Shown: one piece after another, positions 1 to 10,071 of the stretch
How positions within the stretch are numbered: the stretch's first letter is position 1
Layout of the letters: each line of letters starts with the position of its first letter
Origin: Pseudomonadaceae bacterium
Lineage (GTDB): Bacteria; Pseudomonadota; Gammaproteobacteria; Pseudomonadales; Pseudomonadaceae
DNA: 64,000 bases
Direction of reading: 5' to 3'
Assembly (NCBI GenBank): GCA_030602315.1
Contig: JAUVZY010000013.1
Coordinates: forward strand, 18,729 to 82,728
Position numbers and translations under genes: made by a program
The notes under the pieces: generated by a model
What the model was told of the DNA's origin: nothing
The model's database searches: none
The model's input: the letters and a program-made list of their open reading frames with translations, nothing else

Positions 1-40
1 CCGCGTGCCGTCTCTACATTCCCTGTGAATCGTTCTTGCT

Positions 41-1288
41 ATGTTCAGACCGCTGTCCGTTTTCATCGGAACGCGCTACACCCGGGCCCGGCGCCGCACC
101 CTGTTCGTCTCCTTTATCTCGCTGACCTCGATGATCGGGCTCGCCCTGGGCGTCGCCGTGATGATCCTGGTGCTCTCGGTGATGAACGGCTTCGATCACG
201 AGATGCGTACCCGTGTGCTTGGCATGGTGCCGCATGCCACGGTGCAGAGCCCTACCCCGATCAATGATTGGCCTCAGCTGGCCGAGCGTCTGCTGGCGCA
301 TCCGCAGGTGCTGGCCGCCGCGCCTTTCGTGCAGATGCAGGGTCTTTTGACCCATGAGGGCACCGTGCAGAAGGTGCTGATCAATGCCGTGCAGCCGGAT
401 GCCGAGCGCCAGGTGTCGATCATCGAGGACTTCTTCCGCGAGGGCAGCCTGCAGGTGTTGCATCCGGGCGAGTTCGGCATCGTCATCGGCGACAAGGCCG
501 CGCGTCAGCTGGGTGTCGCGGTGGGCGACAAGCTGACCTTCGTCGCCCCGGAGGTGATCGTCACGCCGGCCGGCATGTTCCCACGGATGAAGCGCTTCAC
601 CGTGCAGGGCATCTTCCATGTCGGTGCCGGCGAGATCGACGGCTTCGTGGCGCTGGCGCACATCGAGGACCTGGCCCGCCTGCGCCGCTGGCGCGCCGAT
701 CAGGTCGAAGGCGTGCGGCTGCGCTTCGACGACCTGTTCCAGGCGCCGGTGATCGCGCGGCAGCTCGCCGCTCAACTGGGCGATGAGTACTTCTCCCGCG
801 ACTGGACACGCAGCCACGGCAATCTGTATCAGGCGATCCGCATGGAAAAGACCATGATCGGCCTGCTGCTGCTGCTGATCGTGGCGGTCGCCGCGTTCAA
901 CATCATCTCCACGCTGGTGATGGTGGTCACCGACAAGCGCGGCGACATCGCCATCCTGCGCACCCTCGGCGCCTCGCCGGCGCAGATCATGCGCATCTTC
1001 ATGGTGCAGGGCACGGTGATCGGCGTGGTCGGCACCTTCATCGGCGGGGTGCTGGGGGTGCTGGCGGCACTGAATGTCAGCGAGCTGGTGGCCGGCCTCG
1101 AACGCGTGCTTGGCCACCAGTTCCTCAGTTCCGACGTGTATTTCATCGATTACCTGCCATCGCGGCTGATGACCGAAGACGTGCTGCTGGTCTGCGGCGC
1201 TGCGCTGGTGCTGAGTTTCTTCGCCACCTTGTACCCCGCCTGGCGTGCCGCGCGTACCCAGCCGGCAGAGGCGCTACGTTATGAGTGA
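41..1288 (+). CDS. lolC: Lipoprotein-releasing ABC transporter permease, LolC/LolE family
   Basis: Inner-membrane permease of the LolCDE complex, which extracts outer-membrane lipoproteins and passes them to the chaperone LolA. The 415-residue product has an N-terminal membrane segment (about residues 25-50, with [14 protein letters not shown]), a long periplasmic domain, and three C-terminal helices with the FtsX-type permease motif around residues 275-410 ([20 protein letters not shown]). It is first of three overlapping genes. The next ATG (1281) lies inside its last codons, an 8-base overlap. The third gene is a clear paralogue (both start MFRP and share SFISLTSM). The lolC/lolE assignment rests on gene order. 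Confidence 0.93.
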   Translation: MFRPLSVFIGTRYTRARRRTLFVSFISLTSMIGLALGVAVMILVLSVMNGFDHEMRTRVLGMVPHATVQSPTPINDWPQLAERLLAHPQVLAAAPFVQMQGLLTHEGTVQKVLINAVQPDAERQVSIIEDFFREGSLQVLHPGEFGIVIGDKAARQLGVAVGDKLTFVAPEVIVTPAGMFPRMKRFTVQGIFHVGAGEIDGFVALAHIEDLARLRRWRADQVEGVRLRFDDLFQAPVIARQLAAQLGDEYFSRDWTRSHGNLYQAIRMEKTMIGLLLLLIVAVAAFNIISTLVMVVTDKRGDIAILRTLGASPAQIMRIFMVQGTVIGVVGTFIGGVLGVLAALNVSELVAGLERVLGHQFLSSDVYFIDYLPSRLMTEDVLLVCGAALVLSFFATLYPAWRAARTQPAEALRYE

Positions 1289-1982
1289 CAAAGCCATGAG
1301 TGACACGCAGGCGGTGCTGCGTTGCCAGAACCTCGGCAAGCGCTACGAGGAAGGTCCGCAATCGGTTCAGGTGCTCGAAGGGCTCGAGCTTGCGCTGTAT
1401 CCAGGCGAGCGGGTGGCCATCGTCGGCAGCTCCGGTTCCGGCAAGAGCACCTTGCTCAACCTGCTCGGCGGGCTGGACATCCCCAGCTCCGGCAGCGTCT
1501 GGCTGGCCGGCGAGCAGCTGTCTTCGCTGGATGAAAAGGCGCGCGGGCTGCTGCGCAACCGGGCGCTGGGCTTCGTCTACCAGTTCCATCACCTGTTGCC
1601 CGAATTCACCGCGCTGGAGAACGTCTGCATGCCGCTGTTGATCGGCAAGGTGGCGATTCCCGAGGCGCGTCGGCGCGCTACCCAGCTGCTCGAGCGGGTC
1701 GGCCTCGGCCATCGGCTGAGCCACAAGCCAGCGGAGCTTTCCGGCGGCGAGCGCCAGCGTGTGGCGATTGCCCGGGCGCTGGCCAATCAGCCGGCGCTGG
1801 TGCTGCTCGACGAGCCCACTGGCAACCTCGACCATCACACCGCGCAGGGGATTCAGGAACTGATGGTGGAGCTCAGCCGCTCGCTGCGCACCGCCTTTCT
1901 GGTGGTGACCCACGACCCGCAGCTGGCCCGGCAGATGGACCGTGTGCTGCGCCTGGAAGACGGCCGCTTGGTGACTGCCTGA
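1281..1982 (+). CDS. lolD: Lipoprotein-releasing ABC transporter ATP-binding protein
   Basis: ATPase that powers LolCE. It shows Walker [10 protein letters not shown] (about residue 50), Q-loop context [12 protein letters not shown], signature LSGGERQR, Walker [14 protein letters not shown] and the H-loop VVTHD. The ATG at 1281 is chosen because it overlaps the lolC stop; an in-frame start at 1245 would lie deep inside lolC. A second ATG in the same frame at 1296 is possible. The length, about 233 residues, is normal for LolD. The stop codon (1980-1982) shares a base with the start of the next gene, so the three genes are translationally coupled. Confidence 0.95.
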   Translation: MSDKAMSDTQAVLRCQNLGKRYEEGPQSVQVLEGLELALYPGERVAIVGSSGSGKSTLLNLLGGLDIPSSGSVWLAGEQLSSLDEKARGLLRNRALGFVYQFHHLLPEFTALENVCMPLLIGKVAIPEARRRATQLLERVGLGHRLSHKPAELSGGERQRVAIARALANQPALVLLDEPTGNLDHHTAQGIQELMVELSRSLRTAFLVVTHDPQLARQMDRVLRLEDGRLVTA

Positions 1983-3226
1983 TGTTCCGCCCGTTCAGTC
2001 TCTACGTTGGCAGCCGCTACACCCGGGCGAAAAAGCGCAGCCACTACGTCTCGTTCATTTCGCTGACCTCGATGCTCGGCCTCACCCTGGGGGTGATGGC
2101 GCTGATTCTGGTGTTGTCGGTGATGAACGGTTTCCAGCGCGAGATGAGCTCGCGGATTCTCGGGCTGGTGCCGCATGCGGTGATCAGTGCCGGCGGCCCG
2201 CTGGATGACTGGCAGGCCCTCGCCGAGCGCGTGCGGCAGCATCCGCAGGTGCTCGGGGCGGCGCCGCTGACCCAGCTCGAGGGCATGCTGTCGTACCGCG
2301 GCTCGATGCAGCCGATCCAGGTCAGCGGCATCGAGCCGGCGGTCGAGGCGCAGGTCTCCAGCCTGCCCGGCAGCCTGCAGGCCGGGCGCCTCGAGGCGCT
2401 GGTGCCGGGTGAGTATGGCGTGATCATCGGCAGCCTGACTGCCTGGCGGTTCGGCCTGACGCTGGGCGACAAGCTGACGCTGATCGTGCCCGAGCTGAGC
2501 GACTCGCCGGGCGGGGTGACGCCGCGTATGCACCGTCTGACCGTGGTCGGCATCTTCAAGGTCGGCGCCGAGCTGGACGGCAGCCTGGCGATGATCCACC
2601 GCGCCGATGCGGCGCAGATGCAGCGCTGGGGCGAGGATCAGGTACAGGGCGTGCGTATCCGCCTGGACGATCTGTACCGCGCACCGCAGATCAGTGCGCA
2701 GCTCTCGGCGCAGCTTGGTCAGGGCTTTGCGACCGAGGACTGGACGCGCACCCAGGGCAGCCTGTTCAGCGCCATGCAGATGGAAAAGACCATGATCGGT
2801 CTGTTGCTGCTGCTGATCATCGCGGTGGCGGCGTTCAACATCATCGCCACGCTGATCATGGTGGTTTCGGACAAGCGTACCGACATCGCCATTCTGCGCA
2901 CCCTCGGCGCCACGCCGCGGCAGATCATGGCGATCTTCATGATCCAGGGCTGCATCATCGGCTTCAGCGGCACGCTGGCCGGGGCGCTGCTGGGGGTGGT
3001 GGGCGCGCTGAACGTCAGCCGCGTGGTCGACTGGCTGGAGCGCATCAGCGGCCAGCAGGTGTTCAGTGCCGACGTGTACTTCGTCAGCTCCCTGCCCTCG
3101 GAGCTGCAGGGCGTGGATGTCGCATTGGTGGTGGGCGCAGCGCTCTCGCTGAGCTTTCTCGCCACGCTCTACCCGGCCTGGCGCGCGGCGCAGACGCAAC
3201 CGGCCGAGGCCCTGCGCTACGCCTGA
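1982..3226 (+). CDS. lolE: Lipoprotein-releasing ABC transporter permease, LolE/LolC family
   Basis: Second permease subunit of the Lol lipoprotein exporter, 414 residues. It has the same architecture as the first gene: one N-terminal membrane helix, a periplasmic domain of about 220 residues, then three helices with [20 protein letters not shown] and the terminal [20 protein letters not shown] motif typical of FtsX-like permeases. Having two different permeases beside LolD is the classic LolCDE arrangement, rather than the single LolF of some gammaproteobacteria. The ATG overlaps the lolD stop. Confidence 0.92.
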   Translation: MFRPFSLYVGSRYTRAKKRSHYVSFISLTSMLGLTLGVMALILVLSVMNGFQREMSSRILGLVPHAVISAGGPLDDWQALAERVRQHPQVLGAAPLTQLEGMLSYRGSMQPIQVSGIEPAVEAQVSSLPGSLQAGRLEALVPGEYGVIIGSLTAWRFGLTLGDKLTLIVPELSDSPGGVTPRMHRLTVVGIFKVGAELDGSLAMIHRADAAQMQRWGEDQVQGVRIRLDDLYRAPQISAQLSAQLGQGFATEDWTRTQGSLFSAMQMEKTMIGLLLLLIIAVAAFNIIATLIMVVSDKRTDIAILRTLGATPRQIMAIFMIQGCIIGFSGTLAGALLGVVGALNVSRVVDWLERISGQQVFSADVYFVSSLPSELQGVDVALVVGAALSLSFLATLYPAWRAAQTQPAEALRYA

Positions 3227-3233
3227 CGCCGCG

Positions 3234-3263
3234 GCTGAGGGTCGCCGTCAGGCGGCCCTCAGC
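3234..3263. terminator. Stem-loop between convergent lolE and alcohol dehydrogenase genes
   Basis: Inverted repeat with 13-base arms (GCTGAGGGTCGCC and GGCGGCCCTCAGC, one mismatch) and a 4-base loop. It spans the end of the convergent dehydrogenase gene. There is no T-tract, so a simple intrinsic terminator is uncertain. Confidence 0.4.
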
Positions 3264-4303
3264 GAGGCCATGTCGATCACGAAGCGGTATTTCACATCGC
3301 TTCTGAGCATGCGCTCGTAGGCCTGGTTGACCTCGCCCATGGCGATCATCTCGATGTCCGAGACGATGCCGTGCTGCGCACAGAAATCCAGCATTTCCTG
3401 GGTTTCCTTGATGCCGCCGATCAGCGAGCCGGCGATGCGCCGGCGCTTGAAGATCAGGCCGAACACATCGGGGGAGGGGTGCGGCGAGCCCGGTGCGCCG
3501 ACCAGGGTCATGGTGCCGTCGCGCTTTAGCAGGTTGAGAAAGGCATCGAGGTTGTGCGGTGCGGCCACCGTGTTGAGGATGAAGTCGAGGCTGTTCTGGT
3601 AGCGCGCCATTTGCTCGGCGTCCTTGGAGATCACCACCTCGCGCGCGCCGAGGCGCTTGGCGTCCGCTTCCTTGCCCGGTGAGGTGGTGAACAGCACCAC
3701 GTGGGCGCCCATCGCGTTGGCCAGTTGGACGGCCATGTGCCCGAGGCCACCCAGGCCCACCACGCCGACGCGCTGGCCGGGGCCGACCCGCCACTGGCGC
3801 AGCGGAGAATAGGTGGTGATGCCGGCGCACAGCAGCGGCGCGACGGCGGCCAGATCCTGTTCGGCATGGCTGATCCTCAGCACGAACTGTTCATCCACCA
3901 CGATCTTGTCCGAATAGCCGCCGAAGGTGTTTTCGCCACCGAACACCGGGCCGTTGTAGGTGCCGACGAAACCTTTCTCGCAATATTGCTCAAGGCCCTC
4001 GTTGCATGAGGGGCAGCTGCGGCAGGAGTCGACCATGCAGCCGACGCCGACCAGATCGCCCACGCGATGGCGGCTGACCTGGTCACCGACCGCTACCACC
4101 CGGCCGACGATCTCGTGGCCGGGCACCGAGGGATACAGGGTGTTGTGCCATTCGTTGCGTGCGGTGTGCAGATCCGAGTGGCACACGCCGCAATAGAGAA
4201 TGTCGATCTGCACGTCATGCGCACCCGGTGCGCGGCGCTGGAAGCTGAACGGGGCGAGCGGGGCGCTGGCGTTCTGCGCGGCATAACCTTTGGTTTCGAG
4301 CAT
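3248..4303 (-). CDS. Zinc-dependent alcohol dehydrogenase, cinnamyl-alcohol-dehydrogenase type
   Basis: Cytosolic medium-chain dehydrogenase, 351 residues, expected to interconvert aldehydes and alcohols with NAD(P)H. It shows the catalytic zinc site (CGVCHSDLH near residue 38 and GHE near residue 63) and the structural zinc lobe with four cysteines (CRSCPSCNEGLEQYC, about residues 95-109). The Rossmann motif is GLGGLGHMAVQLA, about residues 180-195. The overall pattern matches YahK/AdhC-like aldehyde reductases of the CAD subfamily. It stands alone between lolE and leuA. The physiological substrate cannot be read from the sequence. Confidence 0.88.
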   Translation of the reverse strand: MLETKGYAAQNASAPLAPFSFQRRAPGAHDVQIDILYCGVCHSDLHTARNEWHNTLYPSVPGHEIVGRVVAVGDQVSRHRVGDLVGVGCMVDSCRSCPSCNEGLEQYCEKGFVGTYNGPVFGGENTFGGYSDKIVVDEQFVLRISHAEQDLAAVAPLLCAGITTYSPLRQWRVGPGQRVGVVGLGGLGHMAVQLANAMGAHVVLFTTSPGKEADAKRLGAREVVISKDAEQMARYQNSLDFILNTVAAPHNLDAFLNLLKRDGTMTLVGAPGSPHPSPDVFGLIFKRRRIAGSLIGGIKETQEMLDFCAQHGIVSDIEMIAMGEVNQAYERMLRSDVKYRFVIDMASLRAA

Positions 4304-4401
4304 GGGGTTCTCCGGTTTTTGGCGGTCGCAAGAGCCTAGCTGAGACCGGGCGGGCCTGCCGGTGTGCCACTGGGGGGCGGCCAGGCGATGAGGTGCACAG
4401 A

Positions 4402-4436
4402 CAAAAACGCCCGCCCCAGGGCAGGGGCGGGCGTTT
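4402..4436 (-). terminator. Intrinsic terminator of leuA
   Basis: Read on the minus strand, this is a strong GC-rich hairpin (AAACGCCCGCCCC, loop, GGGGCGGGCGTTTTTG) ending in a run of five T. It lies about 30 bases beyond the leuA stop codon. Confidence 0.85.
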
Positions 4437-4465
4437 GAGCGGGCGGGCGAGGCTGCGTCTGGGCC

Positions 4466-6136
4466 TCAGGCGGCCTTGGCACAGGCCTCGGCACGGGCGC
4501 GGTTGAGGGCGCTGAACAGCGCACGGAAGCTCGCTGTGGTGATGTTTTCGTCGATCCCCACGCCGAACAGCGGACGACCGCCTTCCACGCGCAGCTCGAC
4601 ATAGGCCACCGCCTTGGCATCGGTTCCGCCGGCCAGGGCGTGCTCGCTGTAGTCCATGATTTCCACCTTCAGCGGCAGGCCGGCGACCACCGCTTCCAGC
4701 GGTCCTTTGCCGATGCCGCGCCAGTGCTGGCTCTCGCCGTCGACCTGCACCTCCACGTCCACCGCGCAGGTGCCGTTCTCCTCCTGCAGACGGTGGCCCT
4801 TGAACACGTACGGCGTGGTGGCCTCGAGGTATTCACGCTGCAGCAGTGCGTGGATTTGTGTCGCGGTCATCTCCAGTCCGTGGCGGTCGGTTTCCTTCTG
4901 CACCACCTGGCTGAATTCGATCTGCAGCCGGCGCGGCAGGCTGATGCCGTATTCCTGCTCCAGCAGGAAGGTGATGCCGCCCTTGCCGGACTGGCTGTTG
5001 ACGCGGATCACCGCTTCATAGCTGCGGCCGATGTCGGCCGGGTCGATCGGCAGGTAGGGCACTTCCCAGAGGCCGTTCGGGTCCTGCTGGGCGAAGCCCT
5101 TGCGGATCGCATCCTGGTGCGAACCGGAGAAGGCGGTGTGCACCAGATCGCCAACGTAGGGATGACGCGGATGCACCGGCAGCTGGTTGCATTCCTCCAC
5201 CACCTTGCGCACGCCGTCGATGTCGGAGAAGTCCAGCTCGGGGTCGACCCCCTGGGTGTAGAGGTTCAGCGCCAGGGTCACCAGGTCGACGTTGCCGGTG
5301 CGCTCGCCATTGCCGAACAGGCAGCCCTCGACGCGGTCGGCGCCGGCCATCACGCCCAGCTCGCTGGCGGCCACGCCGGTGCCGCGGTCGTTGTGGGTGT
5401 GCAGGCTCACCAGTACGCTGTCGCGGCGGTTCACGTGGCGGCAGAAGTACTCGATCTGGTCGGCGTAAACGTTGGGCGTGGCCGCCTCGACGGTAGCCGG
5501 CAGGTTGAGGATCAGCTTGTGCTCAGGCGTCGGCTGGAACACCTCGATCACCGCGTTGCACACCTCCACGGCGAATTCGGGCTCGGTGGAGCTGAAGATT
5601 TCCGGCGAGTACTCGAAGCGCCAGGCCGTTTCCGGGTTCGCCTGGGCCAGGCGTTTGATGGCCGTGCCGGCGTTCACCGCAATGGCGATCACCCCGGCCT
5701 TGTCCTGGTTGAACACGATGCGACGAAAGCTCGGCGCCGTGGCGTTGTAGTAGTGGACGATGGCCTGCTTGGCGCCCTTGAGCGCCTCGAAGGTGCGGGT
5801 GATCAGGTCCTCGCGGGCCTGGGTCAGCACCTGGATGGTCACGTCATCGGGGATGTGGCCGTCTTCGATCAGCGTGCGCACGAAGTCGAAATCGGTCTGC
5901 GAAGCCGACGGAAAGCCCACCTCGATCTCCTTCAGGCCCACCTGCACCAGCGTCTTGAAGAAGCGCAGCTTCTTTTCCGCATCCATCGGCTCGATCAGCG
6001 ACTGGTTGCCGTCGCGCAGGTCCGAGGAGAGCCAGATCGGCGCCTTGTCGATCACCTTGTTCGGCCAGGTGCGGTCGGGCAAGGCGAGCGGGGCGAACGA
6101 GCGGTACTTGGCCGAGGGGTCTTTGAGCATGGTCAT
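4466..6136 (-). CDS. leuA: 2-isopropylmalate synthase
   Basis: First committed enzyme of leucine synthesis: condenses acetyl-CoA with 2-oxoisovalerate. The product has 556 residues, the length I recall for Pseudomonas LeuA. The TIM-barrel synthase domain carries the metal-binding signature LRDGNQSL (about residues 40-47), [11 protein letters not shown] and [11 protein letters not shown]. The C-terminal regulatory domain (about residues 430-556) is the leucine-feedback LeuA dimer domain. The start is the ATG at 6136, preceded by AAGGAAAACCCC; an ATG at 6130 and a much longer in-frame extension to 6259 are less likely. A sigma-70-like promoter lies about 65 bases upstream of the start. Confidence 0.96.
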   Translation of the reverse strand: MTMLKDPSAKYRSFAPLALPDRTWPNKVIDKAPIWLSSDLRDGNQSLIEPMDAEKKLRFFKTLVQVGLKEIEVGFPSASQTDFDFVRTLIEDGHIPDDVTIQVLTQAREDLITRTFEALKGAKQAIVHYYNATAPSFRRIVFNQDKAGVIAIAVNAGTAIKRLAQANPETAWRFEYSPEIFSSTEPEFAVEVCNAVIEVFQPTPEHKLILNLPATVEAATPNVYADQIEYFCRHVNRRDSVLVSLHTHNDRGTGVAASELGVMAGADRVEGCLFGNGERTGNVDLVTLALNLYTQGVDPELDFSDIDGVRKVVEECNQLPVHPRHPYVGDLVHTAFSGSHQDAIRKGFAQQDPNGLWEVPYLPIDPADIGRSYEAVIRVNSQSGKGGITFLLEQEYGISLPRRLQIEFSQVVQKETDRHGLEMTATQIHALLQREYLEATTPYVFKGHRLQEENGTCAVDVEVQVDGESQHWRGIGKGPLEAVVAGLPLKVEIMDYSEHALAGGTDAKAVAYVELRVEGGRPLFGVGIDENITTASFRALFSALNRARAEACAKAA

Positions 6137-6198
6137 GGGGTTTTCCTTCGCGGGGCAAACCGGCGACGGGACGCCGAAAACAGTAAGTGGATGGCGCC

Positions 6199-6228
6199 TA
6201 TTTAGCGGATGCTTATTTCCGCTATCAA
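6199..6228 (-). promoter_or_regulatory. Probable leuA sigma-70 promoter
   Basis: On the minus strand TTGATA (6228-6223) and TAAATA (6204-6199) are separated by 18 bases. The spacer begins and ends with the inverted repeat GCGGA...TCCGC, which could be a repressor or activator site placed exactly between -35 and -10. Confidence 0.55.
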
Positions 6229-6334
6229 CCTTTGTTTGAAATTTGGCAGAAAACCCCATGATCGGCGCTCCAGGGAAAGATAATTGCGCCGCCTGGGTAA
6301 ATTGATCCAGCGCATTGCTCGGTGCTTGGCGGCC

Positions 6335-6362
6335 TTCACAAACGCTGGCGCGACGGTAGACT
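6335..6362 (+). promoter_or_regulatory. Candidate promoter for the DUF2946-oprC genes
   Basis: TTCACA (6335-6340) and TAGACT (6357-6362) with a 16-base spacer, 47 bases before the GTG start of the DUF2946 gene. No metal-regulator operator was recognised around it. Confidence 0.4.
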
Positions 6363-6408
6363 CCACGCCCAGCGAGCCGGCGAGCGCCGGCCAGGGGAGC
6401 GAATTCTG

Positions 6409-6780
6409 GTGAACCGCCTATACAAACGACTGGCAGCCTGGCTTGGCCTTTTCGCCATGCTCATGGCCTTTGCCGGCCCGTTGTATTCGCAGTGGCGCGC
6501 GCTCGACAGCGTGGTGCTGGCCCAGATCGACCTTCAGGCGCTGCACTGTGGCGAGGGCGAGCAGAGCACCCACCAGGGTCCTCCTGCCTGGGTCCATCAC
6601 CTCGAGCAGTGCGGCTATTGCGACCTGCTGGCACAAAATCCCGCGGTGGCCGCACTGCCGGCCTGGCCGCTGGCGCTAGAGGGCAGCGCCGCTCTTCTGA
6701 TCCCCACGCCCGAGCAGGGGCACTTCCGGGAACCCACCTACCGCCTGCGGGCCCGTGGCCCGCCTGCCATCCACGCCTGA
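6409..6780 (+). CDS. DUF2946 family protein next to the copper receptor
   Basis: Small exported or membrane-anchored protein, about 123 residues, with an N-terminal hydrophobic segment ([18 protein letters not shown]) and then a Cys/His-rich stretch with the motif HHLEQCGYC, typical of DUF2946. Members are often encoded beside TonB-dependent copper receptors, and here oprC follows 71 bases later. The GTG at 6409 is chosen because AGGGGAGC stands 9 bases before it; an in-frame ATG at 6322 lacks a good ribosome-binding site and would bury the hydrophobic segment. A copper-handling role is inferred from the context and the Cys/His ligands. The exact function is unknown. Confidence 0.75.
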   Translation: MNRLYKRLAAWLGLFAMLMAFAGPLYSQWRALDSVVLAQIDLQALHCGEGEQSTHQGPPAWVHHLEQCGYCDLLAQNPAVAALPAWPLALEGSAALLIPTPEQGHFREPTYRLRARGPPAIHA

Positions 6781-6851
6781 TACCTGGACTGACTGCGCCC
6801 GGCGGCGCCCATCCGCCGGGCCTTCGCTTTGTCTATCGCGTGGAATTTTTC

Positions 6852-9011
6852 ATGACTGCCCATGTTTCGATCGCGCCGGCGGCCTTTCGCCTGCGCCGCG
6901 GCGCGCTGCCGCACGTTTGTGCCCTGTCCGCCCATGCTGGTGCCGCGCTGTTGCTCGCGCTTGCCCCGACGGCCTTTGCCGACAGCGGCGAAGCTGCCTC
7001 CGAACTGCCCCCGCTGGTGATCACCAACACCGCGCTGCATGCCCCGGTTACCGTCGAAGCCGATCCCAAACTGCCGCGCCAGCCGGTGCCGGCCAGCGAC
7101 GGAGCCGACTACCTGAAGACCATTCCGGGATTTTCCGCCGTGCGCAACGGTGGGGTGAATGGCGATCCGGCGTTTCGTGGAATGTTCGGTTCGCGCATCC
7201 GCCTGCTCAACAATGGCGGCGAGATGCTTGGCGCCTGTCCCAACCGGATGGACTCGCCCAGCTCCTACATCAGCCCGGAAACCTATGACCGGCTCACCGT
7301 CATCAAGGGGCCGCAGACCGTGCTCTGGGGCCCGGGCGCATCGGCGGCCACGGTGCGTTTCGAGCGTGAGCCCGAACGCTTCGAAAAGCCCGACTGGCGC
7401 CTGGATACCACCCTGCTGGCCGGTTCCAACGGGCGTTTCGACCGCCGTGTCGATGCCGCTGCGGGCACGCCGGAGGCCTATGCGCGCTTGCTGGCCAACA
7501 GCTCCCAGGCCGATGACTACCAGGATGGCGACAACCAGCGCGTACCCTCGCGGTTTGCCAAGTGGAACAGCGAGGCGGTGCTGGGCTGGACGCCCGACGC
7601 CAATACCCTGGTCGAGCTGACCCTCGGGCGCGGCGATGGCGAGGCGCGCTACGCCGGCCGTGGCATGGATGGTGCGCAGTTCGAGCGCGACAGTGCCGCC
7701 CTGCGCCTGGAAAAGAGCTACATCGGCGAGACCTTCCATGGCCTCGAGGCGCAGCTCTACTACAACTATGCCGACCACATCATGGACAACTACAGCCTGC
7801 GCGACTTCAAGCCGAGCATGATGATGCCGGGCGAGACCTTCTCCCGGGTCGACCGCCGCACCGTCGGTGGGCGCCTGATCGGCACCTGGCGCTGGAGCGA
7901 GGTGGAACTGAAGGCCGGCGTGGATGCCCAGCGCAGCGAGCATCGCAAGGCGATGAACCCGGCGCTGCCGGCCAACCAGATGACCACCGTCGCCGGCGGC
8001 ACCGATCTGCCCTGGGTGACCGACGCACGCATGCACAACGTCGGCGTGTTCGGCGAAACCACCTGGAAGATCGATCGACATCAGCGGCTGATCGGCGGCC
8101 TGCGTCTGGATCGTGCCGAGGCGACCGATGAGCGTGCCTATTTCAACAGCCATATCGCCGGGAGCATGCCGTTGGTCAAGGCCAACTGGGACAACCCCGA
8201 CGCCGGCAAGACCCGCCACGAGCTGCTCTACAGCGGCTTTCTGCGCTACGAGCAGGATCTCCAGGCGCTGCCGGCGACCTGGTATGCCGGGCTCGGTCAC
8301 GCCGAGCGCTTTCCGGACTACTGGGAGCTGTTTGTCAGCAACCCCGGCCCGGTCGGCAGCGAGCTGCCGTTCGGCGCGGTGCGCCCGGAAAAGACCACCC
8401 AGCTCGACGTCGGCCTGCAGTACCGCCAGGGCCCGCTGGAGGCCTGGGTGTCGGCCTATGCCGGGGTGGTCGAGGACTACATTCTGTTCCGCGAGGTGCC
8501 GGGGGTGATGGCCGGCATGACCCGCGCCGTGGTGAACAATGTCGATGCCCGCATCGCCGGCGGCGAAGCCGGGGCGAGCTATCGCTTCGGGCCGAATTGG
8601 AAAGGCGATGCCAGCCTAGCTTACGCCTTTGGTGAAAACACCTCGGACGGTCGCGCGCTGCCGCAGATTCCGCCGCTGGAGGCCCGCCTCGGCCTGACCT
8701 ACGAGCGCGGCGACTGGAGCACCAGCGGCCTGTGGCGCCTGGTGGCGGCGCAGAACCGCATTGCCGAGAAGGAAGGCACCGTGGTCGGGCGCGACTTCGA
8801 CGAAAGCGCCGGGTTCGGCGTGTTCTCACTCAACGGCGCCTGGCGGGTCAACCGCCAGCTCAAGCTCAGCGCCGGAATCGACAACCTGTTCGACAAGACC
8901 TACAGCGAGCACCTGAACCTGGCCGGCAACGCCGGCTTCGGCTTTCCCGGTGACGAGCGGATCAACGAGCCGGGACGCAGCGGCTGGGTGCGGGCGGATC
9001 TGCGCTTCTGA
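6852..9011 (+). CDS. oprC: TonB-dependent copper receptor OprC
   Basis: Outer-membrane TonB-dependent transporter, 719 residues. A signal peptide ends near ALAPTAFA (about residue 43), followed by a plug domain (about 60-185) and a 22-strand-type barrel ending in aromatic-charged WVRADLRF. The plug contains CPNRM near residue 135, the CxxxM arrangement that in P. aeruginosa OprC supplies copper ligands. Length and the segment TIPGFSAVRNGGVNGDPAFR match the TonB-copper receptor subfamily. The start at 6852 gives the signal peptide; the reading frame upstream is only fortuitously open. Confidence 0.92.
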   Translation: MTAHVSIAPAAFRLRRGALPHVCALSAHAGAALLLALAPTAFADSGEAASELPPLVITNTALHAPVTVEADPKLPRQPVPASDGADYLKTIPGFSAVRNGGVNGDPAFRGMFGSRIRLLNNGGEMLGACPNRMDSPSSYISPETYDRLTVIKGPQTVLWGPGASAATVRFEREPERFEKPDWRLDTTLLAGSNGRFDRRVDAAAGTPEAYARLLANSSQADDYQDGDNQRVPSRFAKWNSEAVLGWTPDANTLVELTLGRGDGEARYAGRGMDGAQFERDSAALRLEKSYIGETFHGLEAQLYYNYADHIMDNYSLRDFKPSMMMPGETFSRVDRRTVGGRLIGTWRWSEVELKAGVDAQRSEHRKAMNPALPANQMTTVAGGTDLPWVTDARMHNVGVFGETTWKIDRHQRLIGGLRLDRAEATDERAYFNSHIAGSMPLVKANWDNPDAGKTRHELLYSGFLRYEQDLQALPATWYAGLGHAERFPDYWELFVSNPGPVGSELPFGAVRPEKTTQLDVGLQYRQGPLEAWVSAYAGVVEDYILFREVPGVMAGMTRAVVNNVDARIAGGEAGASYRFGPNWKGDASLAYAFGENTSDGRALPQIPPLEARLGLTYERGDWSTSGLWRLVAAQNRIAEKEGTVVGRDFDESAGFGVFSLNGAWRVNRQLKLSAGIDNLFDKTYSEHLNLAGNAGFGFPGDERINEPGRSGWVRADLRF

Positions 9012-9081
9012 CGATCGATGAGCGCGCGGGGGGCTGGGGTGTGGCGGTGTCGTCGCGTTCCAGCGTCCAGCCGCTGGCGCC

Positions 9082-9984
9082 TCAGCTTTTGGCGTGAATC
9101 GCTTTCGCCGCGCGCAGCAGGCACTTGGACAGCTCCGGCGCGGAAAACTTGGTGAGAATGTCGTTGGCACCCGCCGCCTGGGCTTTCTCGGTGTTCATGG
9201 TGCTGTCCAGCGAGGTGTGCAGCAGCACGTAGAGATCGCGAAAGTCCGGGTGCGCGCGCAGATGACGGGTCAGGCTGTAGCCGTCCATCTCCGGCATCTC
9301 GATGTCCGAGACCACCACGTTGATCGGTTCGGGCGCCTGTTTCTGCGCTTCCAGAAGCTCGATGGCTTCGCGCGAGCCGTGGGCGGTATGAAAGTGCACG
9401 CCGAGTTTTTTCAGTGCATTGGCTGACTGGTGCAGCGCCACCAGGCTGTCGTCCACGATCAGTGCTCGGGTCTGCGCCAACAGTTGCATGTCCTCGGCGT
9501 CCAGGCCGTCGATGTCGGTGTCGGCCGCTGGCGGGGCGATGCTGTGGATCACCTTCTCGATGTCGAGGATCTGCACGATCTCGCCCTCGACCTGGGTGGT
9601 GCCGGTGACGAACGAGCGTCCGCGGGTGCCATAGGACGGCGGCAGGATATCGCTGGCCCGGCATTGCACGATGCGATTGACCGCCTGTACGTGCAGGCCC
9701 TGACGCGAGCGGCTGATCTGGGTGACGATCAGGCAGCCGCCATCGGGGTCGGCCAGCGGCGGCTCGCCGAGCGCCCGGCTGAGGTCGATCACCGACAGCG
9801 GTGCGCCACGCAGGGTGGCCACGCCCTTGATATTGGGGTGCGACTCGGGCATCCGCGTCAGCGGCGGACAGGGGATGATCTCGTTGACCTTGAGCAGGTT
9901 GATCGCCAGCAGCTTGCCGCTACGCAGGGTGAACAGCAGCAGGGACAGGGCGTCTTTGGCGGCGAGGGCGGAGAGATTCGACAT
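9082..9984 (-). CDS. cheV: Chemotaxis coupling protein CheV
   Basis: 300-residue fusion of an N-terminal CheW-like domain (about residues 10-155, with IKGVATLRGAPLSVIDL) and a C-terminal receiver domain (about 170-295). The receiver shows the acidic pair in VDDS, the phosphoacceptor Asp in SDIEMPEMDG and the conserved Lys in DILTKF. It couples chemoreceptors to CheA, and phosphorylation tunes adaptation. It stands alone and is not in a che operon, as is usual for the extra CheV copies of Pseudomonas. Confidence 0.92.
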   Translation of the reverse strand: MSNLSALAAKDALSLLLFTLRSGKLLAINLLKVNEIIPCPPLTRMPESHPNIKGVATLRGAPLSVIDLSRALGEPPLADPDGGCLIVTQISRSRQGLHVQAVNRIVQCRASDILPPSYGTRGRSFVTGTTQVEGEIVQILDIEKVIHSIAPPAADTDIDGLDAEDMQLLAQTRALIVDDSLVALHQSANALKKLGVHFHTAHGSREAIELLEAQKQAPEPINVVVSDIEMPEMDGYSLTRHLRAHPDFRDLYVLLHTSLDSTMNTEKAQAAGANDILTKFSAPELSKCLLRAAKAIHAKS

Positions 9985-10071
9985 GGCATTCCTGCATCGC
10001 GTCTTGGGCGGTGGGCGGTGACTCGCTCAGGCCATGCTGGCCGGCGAAAGGTATATTGTGGCGTTTTGCCA

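Noticed and set aside
14..1117. Long minus-strand reading frames opposite lolC, lolE, leuA, guaA, lysS and the RND pump
   Set aside because: Histidine-, arginine- and glutamine-rich antisense frames typical of high-GC DNA. They mirror clear genes and show no domains or ribosome-binding sites.
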